The notes under the pieces were generated by a model. The model saw only the letters and a list, made by a program, of their open reading frames with translations, was not told the origin of the DNA and ran no database searches. Positions 12,677 through 23,678 of a stretch of 64,000 bases of DNA are shown one piece after another. This DNA is from Pleodorina starrii. Lineage: Eukaryota > Chlorophyta > Chlorophyceae > Chlamydomonadales > Volvocaceae. The stretch is from NCBI GenBank assembly GCA_030267565.1, contig BRXU01000005.1:3785501-3849500 (forward strand), read 5' to 3'. The translations under genes and the position numbers were made by a program. Positions within the stretch are counted from its first letter, which is position 1; each line of letters begins with the position of its first letter.

Positions 12677-13621
12677 GGGCGGGGCCCCAGCGCGAAGCGC
12701 CCAGGGGGGCCCCGCCCTGTAGGATTGCCCATGTCCGTGTCTGCGCTGTCTGATGTAAAAGGGCAAGTGCAGACTTTCGGCCAACGGAAAGACTCCATAA
12801 GTAGATTATTACGTTCTTTATTGCATGGTAAATTTATTATAGGATTCCAACATCGCATGAGTAAAAACCAGTTTGGCAGTCTCCTTGGACCGAGGCCGAG
12901 GTCAAACCAACGCCTCTCGGCCTGTAATTAATTCCAGAAGATCCATCGTTTCTCGAACGGGAATTCTGACATGACGGCGTGAAATGAATCTTCATTTCGG
13001 CAACCAAATATGTTTGCATTGCAAACAATCTTCCCGCGAACACACCACAGCAGCTCTGCTTGCCGGTCCGACCGACTTGGCGCATATTACAATACAAAGA
13101 TTGCAAGGAGCAAACCATGAGGGGCAAACTGCTGGTTGTCGGACGCCAAGCGGCAAATTGCACGCATGATGCGGCGGTCTTCTGCTGCGGGCCGCCAAAC
13201 AAGTCCAGTCGGCAACCTAGGGGACTTCTGCATTCCCTGTCCTACTGTTAACGTTGTCAAGCCTCCTCTACAGCGAATACCTCGGTAGCGAAGCCTGTGC
13301 ACTCTCGTCGGCGTCAAGTGCACGTCGTCGCGACCCTCGCAAAGTAACAGTTCCATTTGCAAGTCAGCCTGTGTGATGTGTAAATGATACACTCCATGTC
13401 TATTGTCAAGCTACTTAAGCCAAGCAATTCGCTCGCGGGAAGAGTTGCACAGTGCCGAGACGGCGCGCGATGCTAAATATGGGGCGGATTGCTGAAGCCG
13501 CAGGCATTTCAGATATAAAGCTCTGGCTGTCTATCAGCAGGAATGCTGACACTCTCACACTTGACGCCCTCGCCGCCCTAGCACTCAACTTAACCCGTAC
13601 GGATTGAACGGGGCCCCGCCC
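12677..13621. mobile_element. Candidate non-autonomous element bounded by a 12-bp inverted motif
   Basis: The 12-mer gggcggggcccc occurs at 12677-12688. Its reverse complement occurs at 12706-12717 (a local hairpin) and again at 13610-13621. The enclosed ~0.9 kb is AT-richer than its surroundings and has no intact gene. The pattern suits terminal inverted repeats of a MITE or decayed DNA transposon, but the termini are GC-rich and short and I could not define a target-site duplication. Confidence 0.3.
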
Positions 13622-15846
13622 TTTTTCCGGCTTCAAGGAAGCCGACACCAACCCCTTGTTCTCGTTGCCCGTGGTGGGGCGTGGTGGGGCGAGGCTCATG
13701 AGATTCACATCTGTTGTCACATCTGTTGCTTGTCGTCTTCGAGCTTCCCCCCCCGTCCTCTGCTGTTTGCAAGCTTACTTCGCTGTTCTTTTGCAGACGA
13801 AACGGCCTTCCTCTGTTTCTTTACCGTGTGGGGTGGGGTGCCTTGCAGTCGGATGGGTGCGTGCTGCGTGGTAGGCGGCGGACCGGGTGGGTTGCTCTGT
13901 AGGGTCGACCCGCCCCCCTGGAGTGGTCCGTGTCCGTCTGGTGCGGGTACTTTGGGTCTTGGGGGGAGGCTGCCCCCAAACTTTGGCTGTTCACGATCGT
14001 GTCTCCCGTGTCTCGTCGCTTGGGCCTCTTCGCCTGCCGCGGTTTGGGCTTTGCCTCGGCCACAGCAGTGTCACGAAGGTGTGATGTGCACCGGAGAGCC
14101 TGTGAGGCGGTGATCCATCCTTTCAGGTCCAGCCACTGTAAAACGGTTCATTCGGTGCCGCGATTCCCGAATTGTGTTTGTGGTGGTGCTGGTGGTGGTA
14201 CGGTAGTTACAGTTGTTACCGTCCCTCCCTGCTTCCAGCCGCGGGTGCGATCAGCGGAACAGGTGCATCCGTCCCCCAGCAGCTCTCAGATAGTGCGGTG
14301 CCAAGCCCCTGGGTGAGGCGCTTTCCCGTACGACACTGTGGGGTGTGGGCCTCGTAATAGATATGAGGATGGGCCAAGTGAATGCAACGTGGTTCCCCAA
14401 CCGCTACATGACGAAACATTCCACTTTCAAATAGAAACAGCACCTTAGCACCAGGCCGTGTGGCTTGAGCGATTGGGGAGCCGCACTGCAAAGCGCAAAC
14501 CCCACTTGTTCCCCAAACATCTTGCAGTGCGTGTTTGCGGCAACGGACTGCCCCCTCCTGCAGGATGGACAACCGAAACCATAGCCGTCATTGCAACCGC
14601 CGCAACGCGCAAGATCCCGGCGGAAACCGCATCCCGGGTTTCCACGTGGCGAGCCCTGCCAGTAAAAACACGTGAAGCGGTCGGTGGGCCAGCTTGCTTC
14701 ACGTCTCCACCAAATCTCCACACCACACGGATGCACCCGCCTAGACCCCCGGGCGGGCGGCCGCCACCGTCTCCCCCCTTCCCCCCACCCTCAGTGCACT
14801 GCTGCTTCCGCTCCACCGGTGCTCCACCCGCGTGTGCGTCATCCTGCCTTTACAGCAGCTGCTGTTCATGCACGCGAATATCCCTTAGCTGGTTCATCCC
14901 CTCCCCCCGCTCTCGTTTCACTCATTTCACTCATCCTGCTACGAAGTCTATGATAAGCCAACCGTACTACCGTTTGTAGTGCACTCCTGCATTCCCCCCC
15001 CTCCACCTCTACCTCTATCGATGCTCCATGCATGTCCTCGGCCTCAGGTAACGAAAGCCGTCCGGTAAGCTCCCGCTGTCTAGATGCCTAATTAAGCTCC
15101 GCAAGACCAGACAGGAGGCGCCGGGAAAAACTCCTCAACCGCCACTCAAATCCCAGTGGCAACACACACCGGCCGGCAAACCAGGTCGCATACCCCCCCC
15201 CCCAAAAACGCCAACCCGCGCGTACGTGACCTGGCCTGTGACCAACCCGTCAGCCGAGTCGGCCCTCCTGCAATCAACCCTCCGTTGCACCATACGACAG
15301 TGGACACTCCAAACTGGCTGGATTAGCTAATTAGTCATATCCTAATTAGGCCCACATTTATTGGATTCACCCATCTCCGGGCGCCCTTCGCCGCCACCCC
15401 CTTCCCTCCTCCCGCCCTGGACCGTCCTTGTTCAACATCGCAACCCAGCCAACATGTCGCCAATTCAAACCGCGTCCGCCCCAGCCAGCCTACCTTCGGT
15501 GCTCGTCCTCGACGGCGACTCGACGAAACAACACCCCCCCTGGCGTGGGTGCGTTCACATACACACACAGCCTAAACATGCAGTTCAAACCCCCTCCCTC
15601 CCCCGTCTTCTTCCTCTTCTCCTCCCCCTTCAGCGCCACAGATCAGCACAATAGCAAGGACCGACGCACACCTGTTGGCTTTTCGTGTCTCCTCCACGGC
15701 GTCACAACGCGAGACGCCGACCCGAACCCCGCCGCCGCCGCCGCTGCACCGCCGCCTCTCCCTGTCCCTATCTGTCCCATCCCTTCACCTTCACCTTCAC
15801 CTTCCCGGCCTCCCCTTCTCTGGCCCCTGCCCCTTTGCACCCTCTA
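13622..15846. other. Intergenic, no supported gene
   Basis: No open frame shows a recognisable domain or a coherent set of splice sites. A TGTAA occurs at about 14,137 on the plus strand, but no gene can be joined to it. The sequence becomes pyrimidine-rich towards the RtcB 3' end. Confidence 0.5.
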
Positions 15847-15961
15847 GCAGCCGCAGCCGCAGCCGCAGCCGCAGCCGCAGCCGCAGCCGCAGCCGCAGCC
15901 GCAGCCGCAGCCGCAGCCGCAGCCGCAGCCGCAGCCGCAGCCGCAGCCGCAGCCGCAGCCG
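15847..15961. repeat. (CCGCAG)n hexanucleotide array
   Basis: About 19 nearly perfect tandem copies of CCGCAG lie 92 bp beyond the stop codon of the minus-strand RtcB gene, so probably in or just past its 3' UTR. The array gives open Arg/Ser, Ala-rich and Leu/Arg frames, which explains several misleading ORFs. Confidence 0.95.
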
Positions 15962-16052
15962 GCACTGTGAGGGACGCACAGCGAGAGCCGCCTCTTCCGC
16001 TGTCTTGCCCTCCGCTGTCTTGCCCAGTGCCCCCCCCCACGGTATCATGCTA

Positions 16053-19000
16053 TCATCCCTTGATGACGGCAATGGGCCTCAGTTTGACCGCCTTCTTGGA
16101 GATGCCCGCCGCGTGGCAAGTGTCCACCACCGCCGACACGTCCTTGTAGCTCTCGGGGGCCTCCTCCATAACCAGCTTGGGGGAGGCAACACGGATGGAG
16201 ATGCCCTTGGCCTGGGGGGGTGGGGTTGGGTGGGTGGGTTTAGGTGGGGGTGGGGGTGGGGTGGGTTAGGTGGGGGAGGAGAAGAAGCGGGGGGGGGACG
16301 AGTGAAGGAAGGCAGGGCGCGGCGGGGAGTGATGGGAGCGGGTTGTGTGTATGTGTGTGTTGTGTCCGCGTGTTTGTCTGGGTGCGTGCGCGTGAAGGAC
16401 CGGTCAATGGGCGGTGAGAATCTCAATGCCGCTTACAACGGATTGGTACCGGTACTTGGAGGGGGGAGGCCAAAAGGCCACGCACCCATCCACGCACGCA
16501 CGCACGCACGCGCCCTCGAACACGCCCCAGACCACCACCACCATCACCACAATCATCACCATCACCACCACCGATCGGGTGCCAAGAAGGCCGCCCACCC
16601 ACGCACGCCCGCAACCTCAAACACGCCCCAGCCCACCATCATCACCACCACCACCACCACCACCACCGCCTCTTTCCCCCCCCCCCCCGGAGTTCTCGTC
16701 CCCACCTTGAGGTTGTCCAGCACTGCCTGGTAGTCCAGCTTGTTGCGGGAGCTGTTGCGACTGCGGGCGCGGCCTGAGGGCGGGGCGGGACGCGGGATGG
16801 TATCCACGTACAGGCCGGAGCTCGGGTAGAGGAGGGTGGGGCGGGGCGTGATTGGGGGGTGGGGCGTCACCACCGAGGGAAGGTGGTCATGTGCCCATAG
16901 GCCTATCGGCTCCATCGCCGACTGCACCCATTACTGCACCACCACCACCCCCTTGCTCCCCTCCCCTTTCCACCTTCCCGTCCTCTCAACCATTCCCCTC
17001 CCTCCCTCTCCTCCCTCTCCTCCCTCTCCTCCCTCTCCTCCCTCTCCTCCCTCTCCTCCCTCTCCTCCCTCTCCTCCCTCTCCTCCCTCTCCTCCCTCTC
17101 CTCCCTCTTCTCCCTCTCCTCCCTCTCCTCCCTCTCCTCCCTCTCCTCCCTCTCCTCCCTGTCCTCCCTGTCCTCCCTGTCCTCCCTCTCCTCCCTCTCC
17201 TCCCTGTCCTGCCTCCCTCCTCCCCCCCAGGTATCCCCCCCCTCACCCGCGCCGTGGCATGTGGACCCGAACGTCTCCTGGAAGCCCTGCTCCGTGCCCG
17301 TGAGCACGTAAGAGGAGGTGCCCATGGTCCCGCCCACCAGCACCGGCTGGCCTATGAGCTGGTAGTCGGCGGGGATGAGCGGATGGTGGGGCGGGAAGGC
17401 GCGGGTGGAGCCCTTGCGGTGCACCAACAGACGCATGGGCTTGCCGTCCACCCAGTGCTGCTCTACCTGGGGAGGGAGAGGGAGCGGGAGGGGGAGGTAT
17501 AAAGAGAAAACGCAGCGGAGAAGGAGACAGCGTGAGCGAACGGCGACAGCGGAGAGGGGAGGGTTCAAATGAGCCCCACGGGGCCGCCCATCGGCCAATC
17601 TGCCAGTCAGCCGTTGGCGGTTGGCCCCGGAGGGACAGGCTTGAGGCCTGTTCCAAAGATTATTGAAGCCCCGTGCGTGCGCGCGCAACGAATGAGCGAG
17701 CGAATAATGCAGTGTACTAAGATGCTGCCGTAACGTGTGTTCGTGTCGTACCTTGGCGATGTTGTGGCTGACGTCGTACACGACATGCATGTCCAGGTCA
17801 TCGGGGGTGCTCTTGAACACCTTGGCGAACGCCTGGGGGCAGCCGGGGAAGCGGTGTGTGTACCGGTATGCGTGTGTGTGGGTGTGTGTTCGTGTGTGTG
17901 GGTGCGCGTGAGGGGGGGAGGATCTCAGCGGTGGTATGAGTCCCAACCACCCAATCACCCAACCACCCCTGCCCACCCAGCCAGCCAGCCACCCAGCCAC
18001 CCACCCACCCAGCCACCCCGCCACCCCGCCACCCACCCAACCACCCCTACCCACCCACCCACCTGCCGCGCCAGGAATGTCATGCTGCTCCTGTTGACCC
18101 AGGCGTAGTTGGCCGCACAGGCCATTGCTGCCAGGTAGGACTGACCCTCAGCACTGTTGATGCGGGCGCAGGCCAGCTGACTGCGGGGGGAGGGGGGTGG
18201 GTGGTTGGAGTTGGTTGGTTGGTTGGTTAGTTGGCTGGTTGGTTGGTTGGCTGGTTGGTTGGTTGGTTGGGCCGGTGGATGGGTGGGTGGGTGGTGGTCA
18301 GAGCAGCCCTGTGGAACCGCGGCCGTGGGGCCTGACGCTCCGGACAGCCAGGACAGGCCACCACGCAACCCAGGACCTAACCGAACCAACCAACCGCTGC
18401 CGTACCGATCGTTTGTGATGATGCCGTCCCGAGCCATCGCCCTCTCCATCGCCACCAGCGCATCCGTCGCCACCTGACCGCACAACAAACCATATGACCA
18501 GGAGTGCCACACAGCGGAGGTATCAGTTTGCGGCCGTTAAGGGTTGACAGTTGGCGGTTGCAGTGGTTTGGGGCGCCCCAGCGCCGCAGCGGCCCACATC
18601 AGGCGAGGCCCACCCGCCATCACACGTCTCCTCGCCTTGCCGTGCATGCAGCCGCCTCAAGCCGTGCCTCTGGCCCCTCGCTCGTCGCGCCTCCCGCGGC
18701 AAGGATCTTTACCACCCCACCCCCATCCCCACCTCACCCCACCCCCACCCCACCCCGCGGTCTACGTAAAACCCCTTACAAAGCACGAGAGGGATCGCGG
18801 ACGCGCAGCAGCAGCAGCAGGCGCAGAAGCGGGGCAGCGGGCACACCACCAAACATGCCGCACTGTTGTTGCATTTTGGCCGTGTGCAGTACAGATGCCG
18901 TACAGTTACCCCTTGAAAAGATGCGCGCACACACACAAGCGCACACGCACATACACACACACGTGCCGTCACACACACACACGCACCGAGCCTCACCTGG

Positions 19001-22000
19001 TGGCCCAGTCCGCGGCTGCCGCTGTGAATCATGATCACCACCTGCCCCGTGCTGTCGATGCCCATGCGCCGAGCAGCCACCGGGTCAAACACCTCGTCGA
19101 CCACCTGGCGGGCAGGAGCACAACAGCGCATGAGCGCATGAGCGCAACAGCACATGACCATTACAAGGACCGTGACATGACCATGACTTGGCATGGCAAG
19201 ATGGCATGCTTTGCACCCCAGCTACCAAGTCCGCAAGAGGCGTTTGAGGGGGACGGGGGACGGGCGGGGGAGCGGAGCCGTTTTGTAGACGCGTGAGGCG
19301 GCATCATGCCTCCTCGACTGCTACTGCTGCTGCTGCTGCTGCTGCTACTGCTCGGTGCCAATCACAAGAGGCCAGGAGGCTGCCAGAGACAGTGCCGCAC
19401 ACCCAGGAAACCGGAGGTGTGCTGCGCCGGCTGCCGCCACCCCGCTACCCCCCTCCTTGATAGATGCCGGATGCCTCCCAGCGGAGAGCCCTCGCCCCGC
19501 TTTGCCCTCGCCCTCGCCCTCACCCTCTCCCCCAGCACAGACCAGCCCGCCACTTTCCCCACAACACAACACAAGACAAGACAAGACAGGCAGAGAGCTC
19601 ATCCGAGGGGGGCCCCCGAGGTGGTGCTACCAGCCCGCCCAACCAGCCCGCCCAACAGCCCAACTGCCCCCTAACCCCACCCGCCCCGGGCCCCCGCCCC
19701 CCCCCGATCCCCCACCCCCACCCCACCTGCACCTCCGCGTAGTGGTTTCCCGCCCCCAAAGTGCCCATCTGCGGCAGGCCCCGCTTCTTGGCTCGGGAGC
19801 TGACGTGGCGGGGGTCTGGCGGGCGATGAGGGCGATGAGGGGATGGTGGGTTCAAATGGGGATCAGCGGAACTCTCCGAGCCAGCCAAAGCCGCAGCCAC
19901 GCAAGCGACCCGCCAATGCCCCCCGGGGGGCCCCGCACCCGCCCCCCCCACCCGCCCCACCCCCCCACCCACCCACCCACCCAGCCCGACCCAGCCCGAC
20001 CCGCCCCGCCCGACCCACCCAGGCCGACCCACCCACCCGCGTTAAGCATCCTGCCGTACTCCTCGCAATGCTCCTTGTCCTCCGCCCAGGCGTACCCCTC
20101 CCGCAGAGACCAGTCCATTCCGAGCTCCAGGGCGGACTGAGGAGGGGGGGGAGCGGGGGGAGGGGAGGGAGGGGAAGCAGCCAAGAGTTAAGAGGAGGGG
20201 CCCGGCCTGGCGGCCTTTCTTCCCTCTTTCCCTCTGGCTTGGACCCCCAAACCCAAATCCATCCGCCACCGCTCTCCGCTCTGTCCCGTCCTTCTCACCT
20301 CCATATCCTTGGCGGTGGTGGGGATGATGCCCTGCAGCGGCCCGGGTTTGGTTTCGGAGCAACGACAGAGGGCGTTGAGGGGGGTCAGGCCGGGAGGGAA
20401 GGGAGGGGGCCAAGGGAGGGGGAGAAGGGAGGGGCTTCTCAGCAGGGAGCCCATATCTACGGTACGGCACTTCAGGGGAGGGATCAACGCTGACGTACGG
20501 ACGTAGTGGGAGGTACGGCAATCTGGCTCTGGGGTAGACTGATGAGAGGGACTCACGGCTGAGAACACGGCAGCAACAGAAGCCGCCACCACCACCACCA
20601 CCACTACCGGACAGGCGCCGCCGCATAACCCACCCAAATCCCCCAATCCCCCAATCCTCCAAATCCCCCCAAGATCTCCGAATCCCCCAATTACCCCCCA
20701 AGATCTCCAAATCCCCCCGATCCCCCAATCCCTCCCGCACCTGTGACCCCACCCCGACCGGTATGTGGTCGAACAGCGCCTGAGCCAGCTGCTCCCTCAC
20801 GGGCCCAACATCCGCCTCCGTTAGGTTGGTACGCAGCAGCCGCACACCGCAGTTGATGTCTGAGGGGGGGGGCGGGGGGGTGTGTGTGGGAGGCGAGGGG
20901 GGGTCAGGGAGTGATATGCTCCCTTATATAAAGGGAGGGGAGGGGGGGAGAAGGGGAAAGGGGGGAAGGGGCGGGTGGAGAGAGGGGAGCGGAAACGCAA
21001 AAGAGCAGTAGGGTGAGGAGGAGGAGGAGGAGGAGGAGGAGGGGGCGGGCGGGCGGGGGGCCCGCTGCATGAGAGTGCAATGCGAACCTTGGTGTGGGTC
21101 GCGGCAGCCCAACCAGGCACTGAGCGGAAGGGGCCACAACGCTCCTCCTCCTCCTCCTCCTCCTCCTCCTCCTCCTCCTCCCCGACATCGCGTGCAACTT
21201 GCGAGTGGTGGTGTTCGCAACGGCGTTTGGGGCGTAGGGGCAGGTTGAGGGCGCGCAGGCGGGACCCTACCGGTATAAGGCCCTATAAGGCCCTAAAGCC
21301 CTAAAAGGCGCTTTGAGGCCCTTTCAGGCGCTCTGGACGACACATCAGGCCGCCAGCCAGCACCGCACCCGCACCCGCAGTCCCGCACCCGACTTCACAC
21401 GGCGGGAAGTCCGGCGGGTGGGCGCGCGTGCTTGTTTGGGAAGATGGGGAGGGAGAGAAACAGAGAGAGCGAGGGGTTGGGGGCGATGAGAGTACCCGTA
21501 CCCGTACCCGTACCCTACACCCACCGAATCCGACGCCTCCGGGCGACACGACGGCCTGGGGGGGGGGGTGAGGTATGGATCGGTCCACGGGGGGTTGGGG
21601 GGGGGTTGGGCTGCGGTGGGCGGTGGGGTTTGCGAGTTGGGTGGCGGTGGGGTGAGGTGAGGTGGATGCCGGGAGTGGGCGTGGGGTGGGGCGTTGCAGC
21701 CGAGGGTGCGAACACGGTGTTGGGATCCAGCTGAGAACAGATTGAGGAGAAAGAGGAGGAATAGGGGGGTTGAGAGGGAATGGCAAGGGCTCGGGGGCGG
21801 GGGAGGGGGAGGGGGCGGGGTTGAGCATAGGATGGTTGTTGGTTCTTGGCTGCGTGCACGGGACCCGGATGGAGAAGCAGGGGAAGGGGGTTGAGTGGCT
21901 GGTTACGACGCGCGCCGGCGGGGGGTGGGGTTGGGGTGGGATGGAGGCGGCGGTGAAATACAGAAAAAGGGGGGAGAGAGCGGAGCGGAGGTCACAAAAG

Positions 22001-23678
22001 CGGGGAGAGGGGGCCACGGGTGCCGGTGTCACTGCAATACCATGTCCGCAATACCGGGATGCCCTCTGCCCCCCGGGGTGGGGGCTTTGGGTTCGGTTTG
22101 GTTCCGGCTCGGCTGCGGTGGCGCCTGCTGCTGGCGTGTCTTGCCTGCCCCCGACCGCACACAATTCGAGGGTGGCAGGAGGGCATTGCATTGGCACGAG
22201 CACGCCACCTCTCCGCTCACGAGCATCCTTGCAATGCCCCCCTACCCCGCCACCCCCGCCCCCACCCGCCCTCTGCCCACCTCCGGATCGTCCATGTCGA
22301 ATGCCGCCACATTCCCAACTGTCAAACGAAGAACAGGGCACGGGGGGGGCCATGTGGGGCGATGGGGGGGAAGGTGTCGTATGAAGTGGGACGCGGTCGG
22401 AACTGCAGTACGGCACGACGTGCCAGGTGAGCAGGTCAGGAAGGTTTCTCTCCTCCGCCAAAGGCACCACGGACCCCGTGCAGTACGGCACCAACGGGCC
22501 GCCCCCCGTGTCTCCACCCGCTCAGCGGCCTGGCCCGCGCCCCCTGCCCCCCCACCCCCCACCCCCCTTCGTCGCCTCTCTCTCTCTCTCTCTGGGTGCC
22601 GATACGGTATTTCGTTATTCCAACCCTGAGCTTCTCCGCGCCGTCAGTCAGCCCACTCAGCCACGTCTGTTGGGACTGCATACCCTACCCTTCCCTTCCC
22701 CACCACCGCCACCACCACCCTAATACCCCAACCCAACCCATCCCACCCCCGGCCCCGCTCGTTCGCTCCCTCCCTCACTCGCGAATCCGTAGCCGGAATG
22801 CACATCGGGCAGTGCGATGGATCGCTGCGGGACGGCGGGCGGGGGGTGTTATCCACGGGAGTATAGGTCGGAGCCCGTCAACGGTATCGAGAGGGCGGGT
22901 GGGCGGGCGGGGCAGGCGGAGGGGGGGCGCGAGTTGCGGGAGATGGAGCAGCAGCACACGATGGGAGTTGGGCTGGCGGATCCTTGCGACCGATTGGGCG
23001 TCGATTGGGCAGATCAAGGTCATCGTCAGGCGGTCCCGCGGTCCCGGAGCATCCGCCCGGGGATCCGCACCGCACCGTAAAGAGCTTAACAACCCGCAAG
23101 ACGCGAACGGTCGTACCGATGTAGCCGTACTAAAGGGTAACGGTCGCGACGGACCAACGGAAAACCGAATGACAACGGTATTACCCGAAAACGCACCTTG
23201 ACGATGCCCGGCAGCGCCGCCACGTTGGCCAACTGCTTAACCGCCGGAAGGAAACCGCCGTGCTGCGTCAAGAGGGGGGGTGTGGGGTGAGGTGATGGGG
23301 AGGGCCAAGAGCGGTGTTTGTGGCATGAATGGGTGTTGAGTGAGTTCGCTGCTCGGTTGCGTTCGTGTTTGGATCCCAGATCCGGTTTGGATCCCAGATC
23401 CGAAGCCTGCAGGTTCCGGTTCCGGTTCCGTTCATTCCCTACAGCACCGCCACCATCACCACCACCCACAACCCCCCCAAACCCCCGGTGCGGTATGGCA
23501 CCTTCCCCCCCCCCCCCGCACTCACGTCTCCCCGCTGTACGGCCTGCTGTAGCTCCTCGAAGATAAGGCCCTTGAGCGCGTCGTTGACGTACACAGTGCC
23601 CGGCACGCGCATGCCTGGCACGAAGCCCTGCTTCACCTCGTACGACACCGGCCCCAGCTGCCGGATGTACGACATCTC
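16053..23678 (-). CDS. RTCB: RNA-splicing ligase RtcB (3'-phosphate/5'-OH RNA ligase)
   Basis: Sixteen exons, upstream to downstream: 23678-23526, 23262-23197, 22824-22779, 22318-22281, 21555-21525, 20859-20741, 20331-20299, 20136-20037, 19815-19727, 19104-18997, 18473-18406, 18180-18063, 17832-17752, 17466-17247, 16773-16706, 16211-16053 (TGA). All splice phases agree. They encode 498 residues, close to the ~505 of animal RTCB. RtcB joins 2',3'-cyclic phosphate and 5'-OH RNA ends in tRNA splicing and, in animals, XBP1 mRNA repair. The family's catalytic residues are visible: Asp and Cys in GGVGFDINCGVR, His in [18 protein letters not shown] and DVSHNIAK, and the guanylylated His in STCHGAGR. 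The first exon in hand begins EMSYIRQLG; about seven residues belong to an upstream exon I could not place, or translation starts at that Met. Introns are packed with low-complexity repeats. Confidence 0.96.
16996..17216. repeat. (CTCCCTCTC)n 9-bp array in an RtcB intron
   Basis: About 24 copies of a pyrimidine-only 9-mer, with tgtcctccc variants at the right end, lie in the intron between exons 17247-17466 and 16706-16773. On the coding strand this is an uninterrupted purine tract ~220 nt long. It yields an artificial Glu/Arg-rich open frame. Confidence 0.93.
17940..18062. repeat. Degenerate (CCACCCAGCCA)n tract in an RtcB intron
   Basis: A cytosine-rich degenerate array of ccacccagcca-like units runs up to the donor site of exon 18063-18180. 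It continues the pattern of strand-asymmetric simple repeats seen in most introns of this gene. Confidence 0.75.
18195..18300. repeat. (GGTTGGTTGGCT)n tract in an RtcB intron
   Basis: A G/T-rich tandem array of ggttggttggct-type units occupies most of the intron between exons 18063-18180 and 18406-18473. Confidence 0.8.
21141..21182. repeat. (CTC)n microsatellite in an RtcB intron
   Basis: About 14 copies of ctc/tcc in the intron between exons 20741-20859 and 21525-21555. A complementary (gga)n run lies nearby at about 21,018-21,041, so the two could pair as a loose hairpin in the pre-mRNA. Confidence 0.85.

Noticed and set aside
13060..13251. A HDAAVF-like peptide suggestive of a Harbinger-type transposase
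   Set aside because: It is only a few residues in a 63-codon frame, with no other DDE motif or matching context.
15675..16733. Arg/Ser-repeat protein frames near 15.8-16.0 kb
   Set aside because: They are produced entirely by the (CCGCAG)n hexamer array plus antisense of the RtcB last exon.
16903..18054. A 383-codon minus-strand open frame across several RtcB exons and introns
   Set aside because: It reads through the (CTCCCTCTC)n array and correct splice sites. Only the exon parts match RtcB; the rest is repeat translation.
21301..22494. A 397-codon minus-strand open frame
   Set aside because: It spans RtcB introns and includes only the short [10 protein letters not shown] exon. The remainder is Pro/Ser-rich intron sequence.
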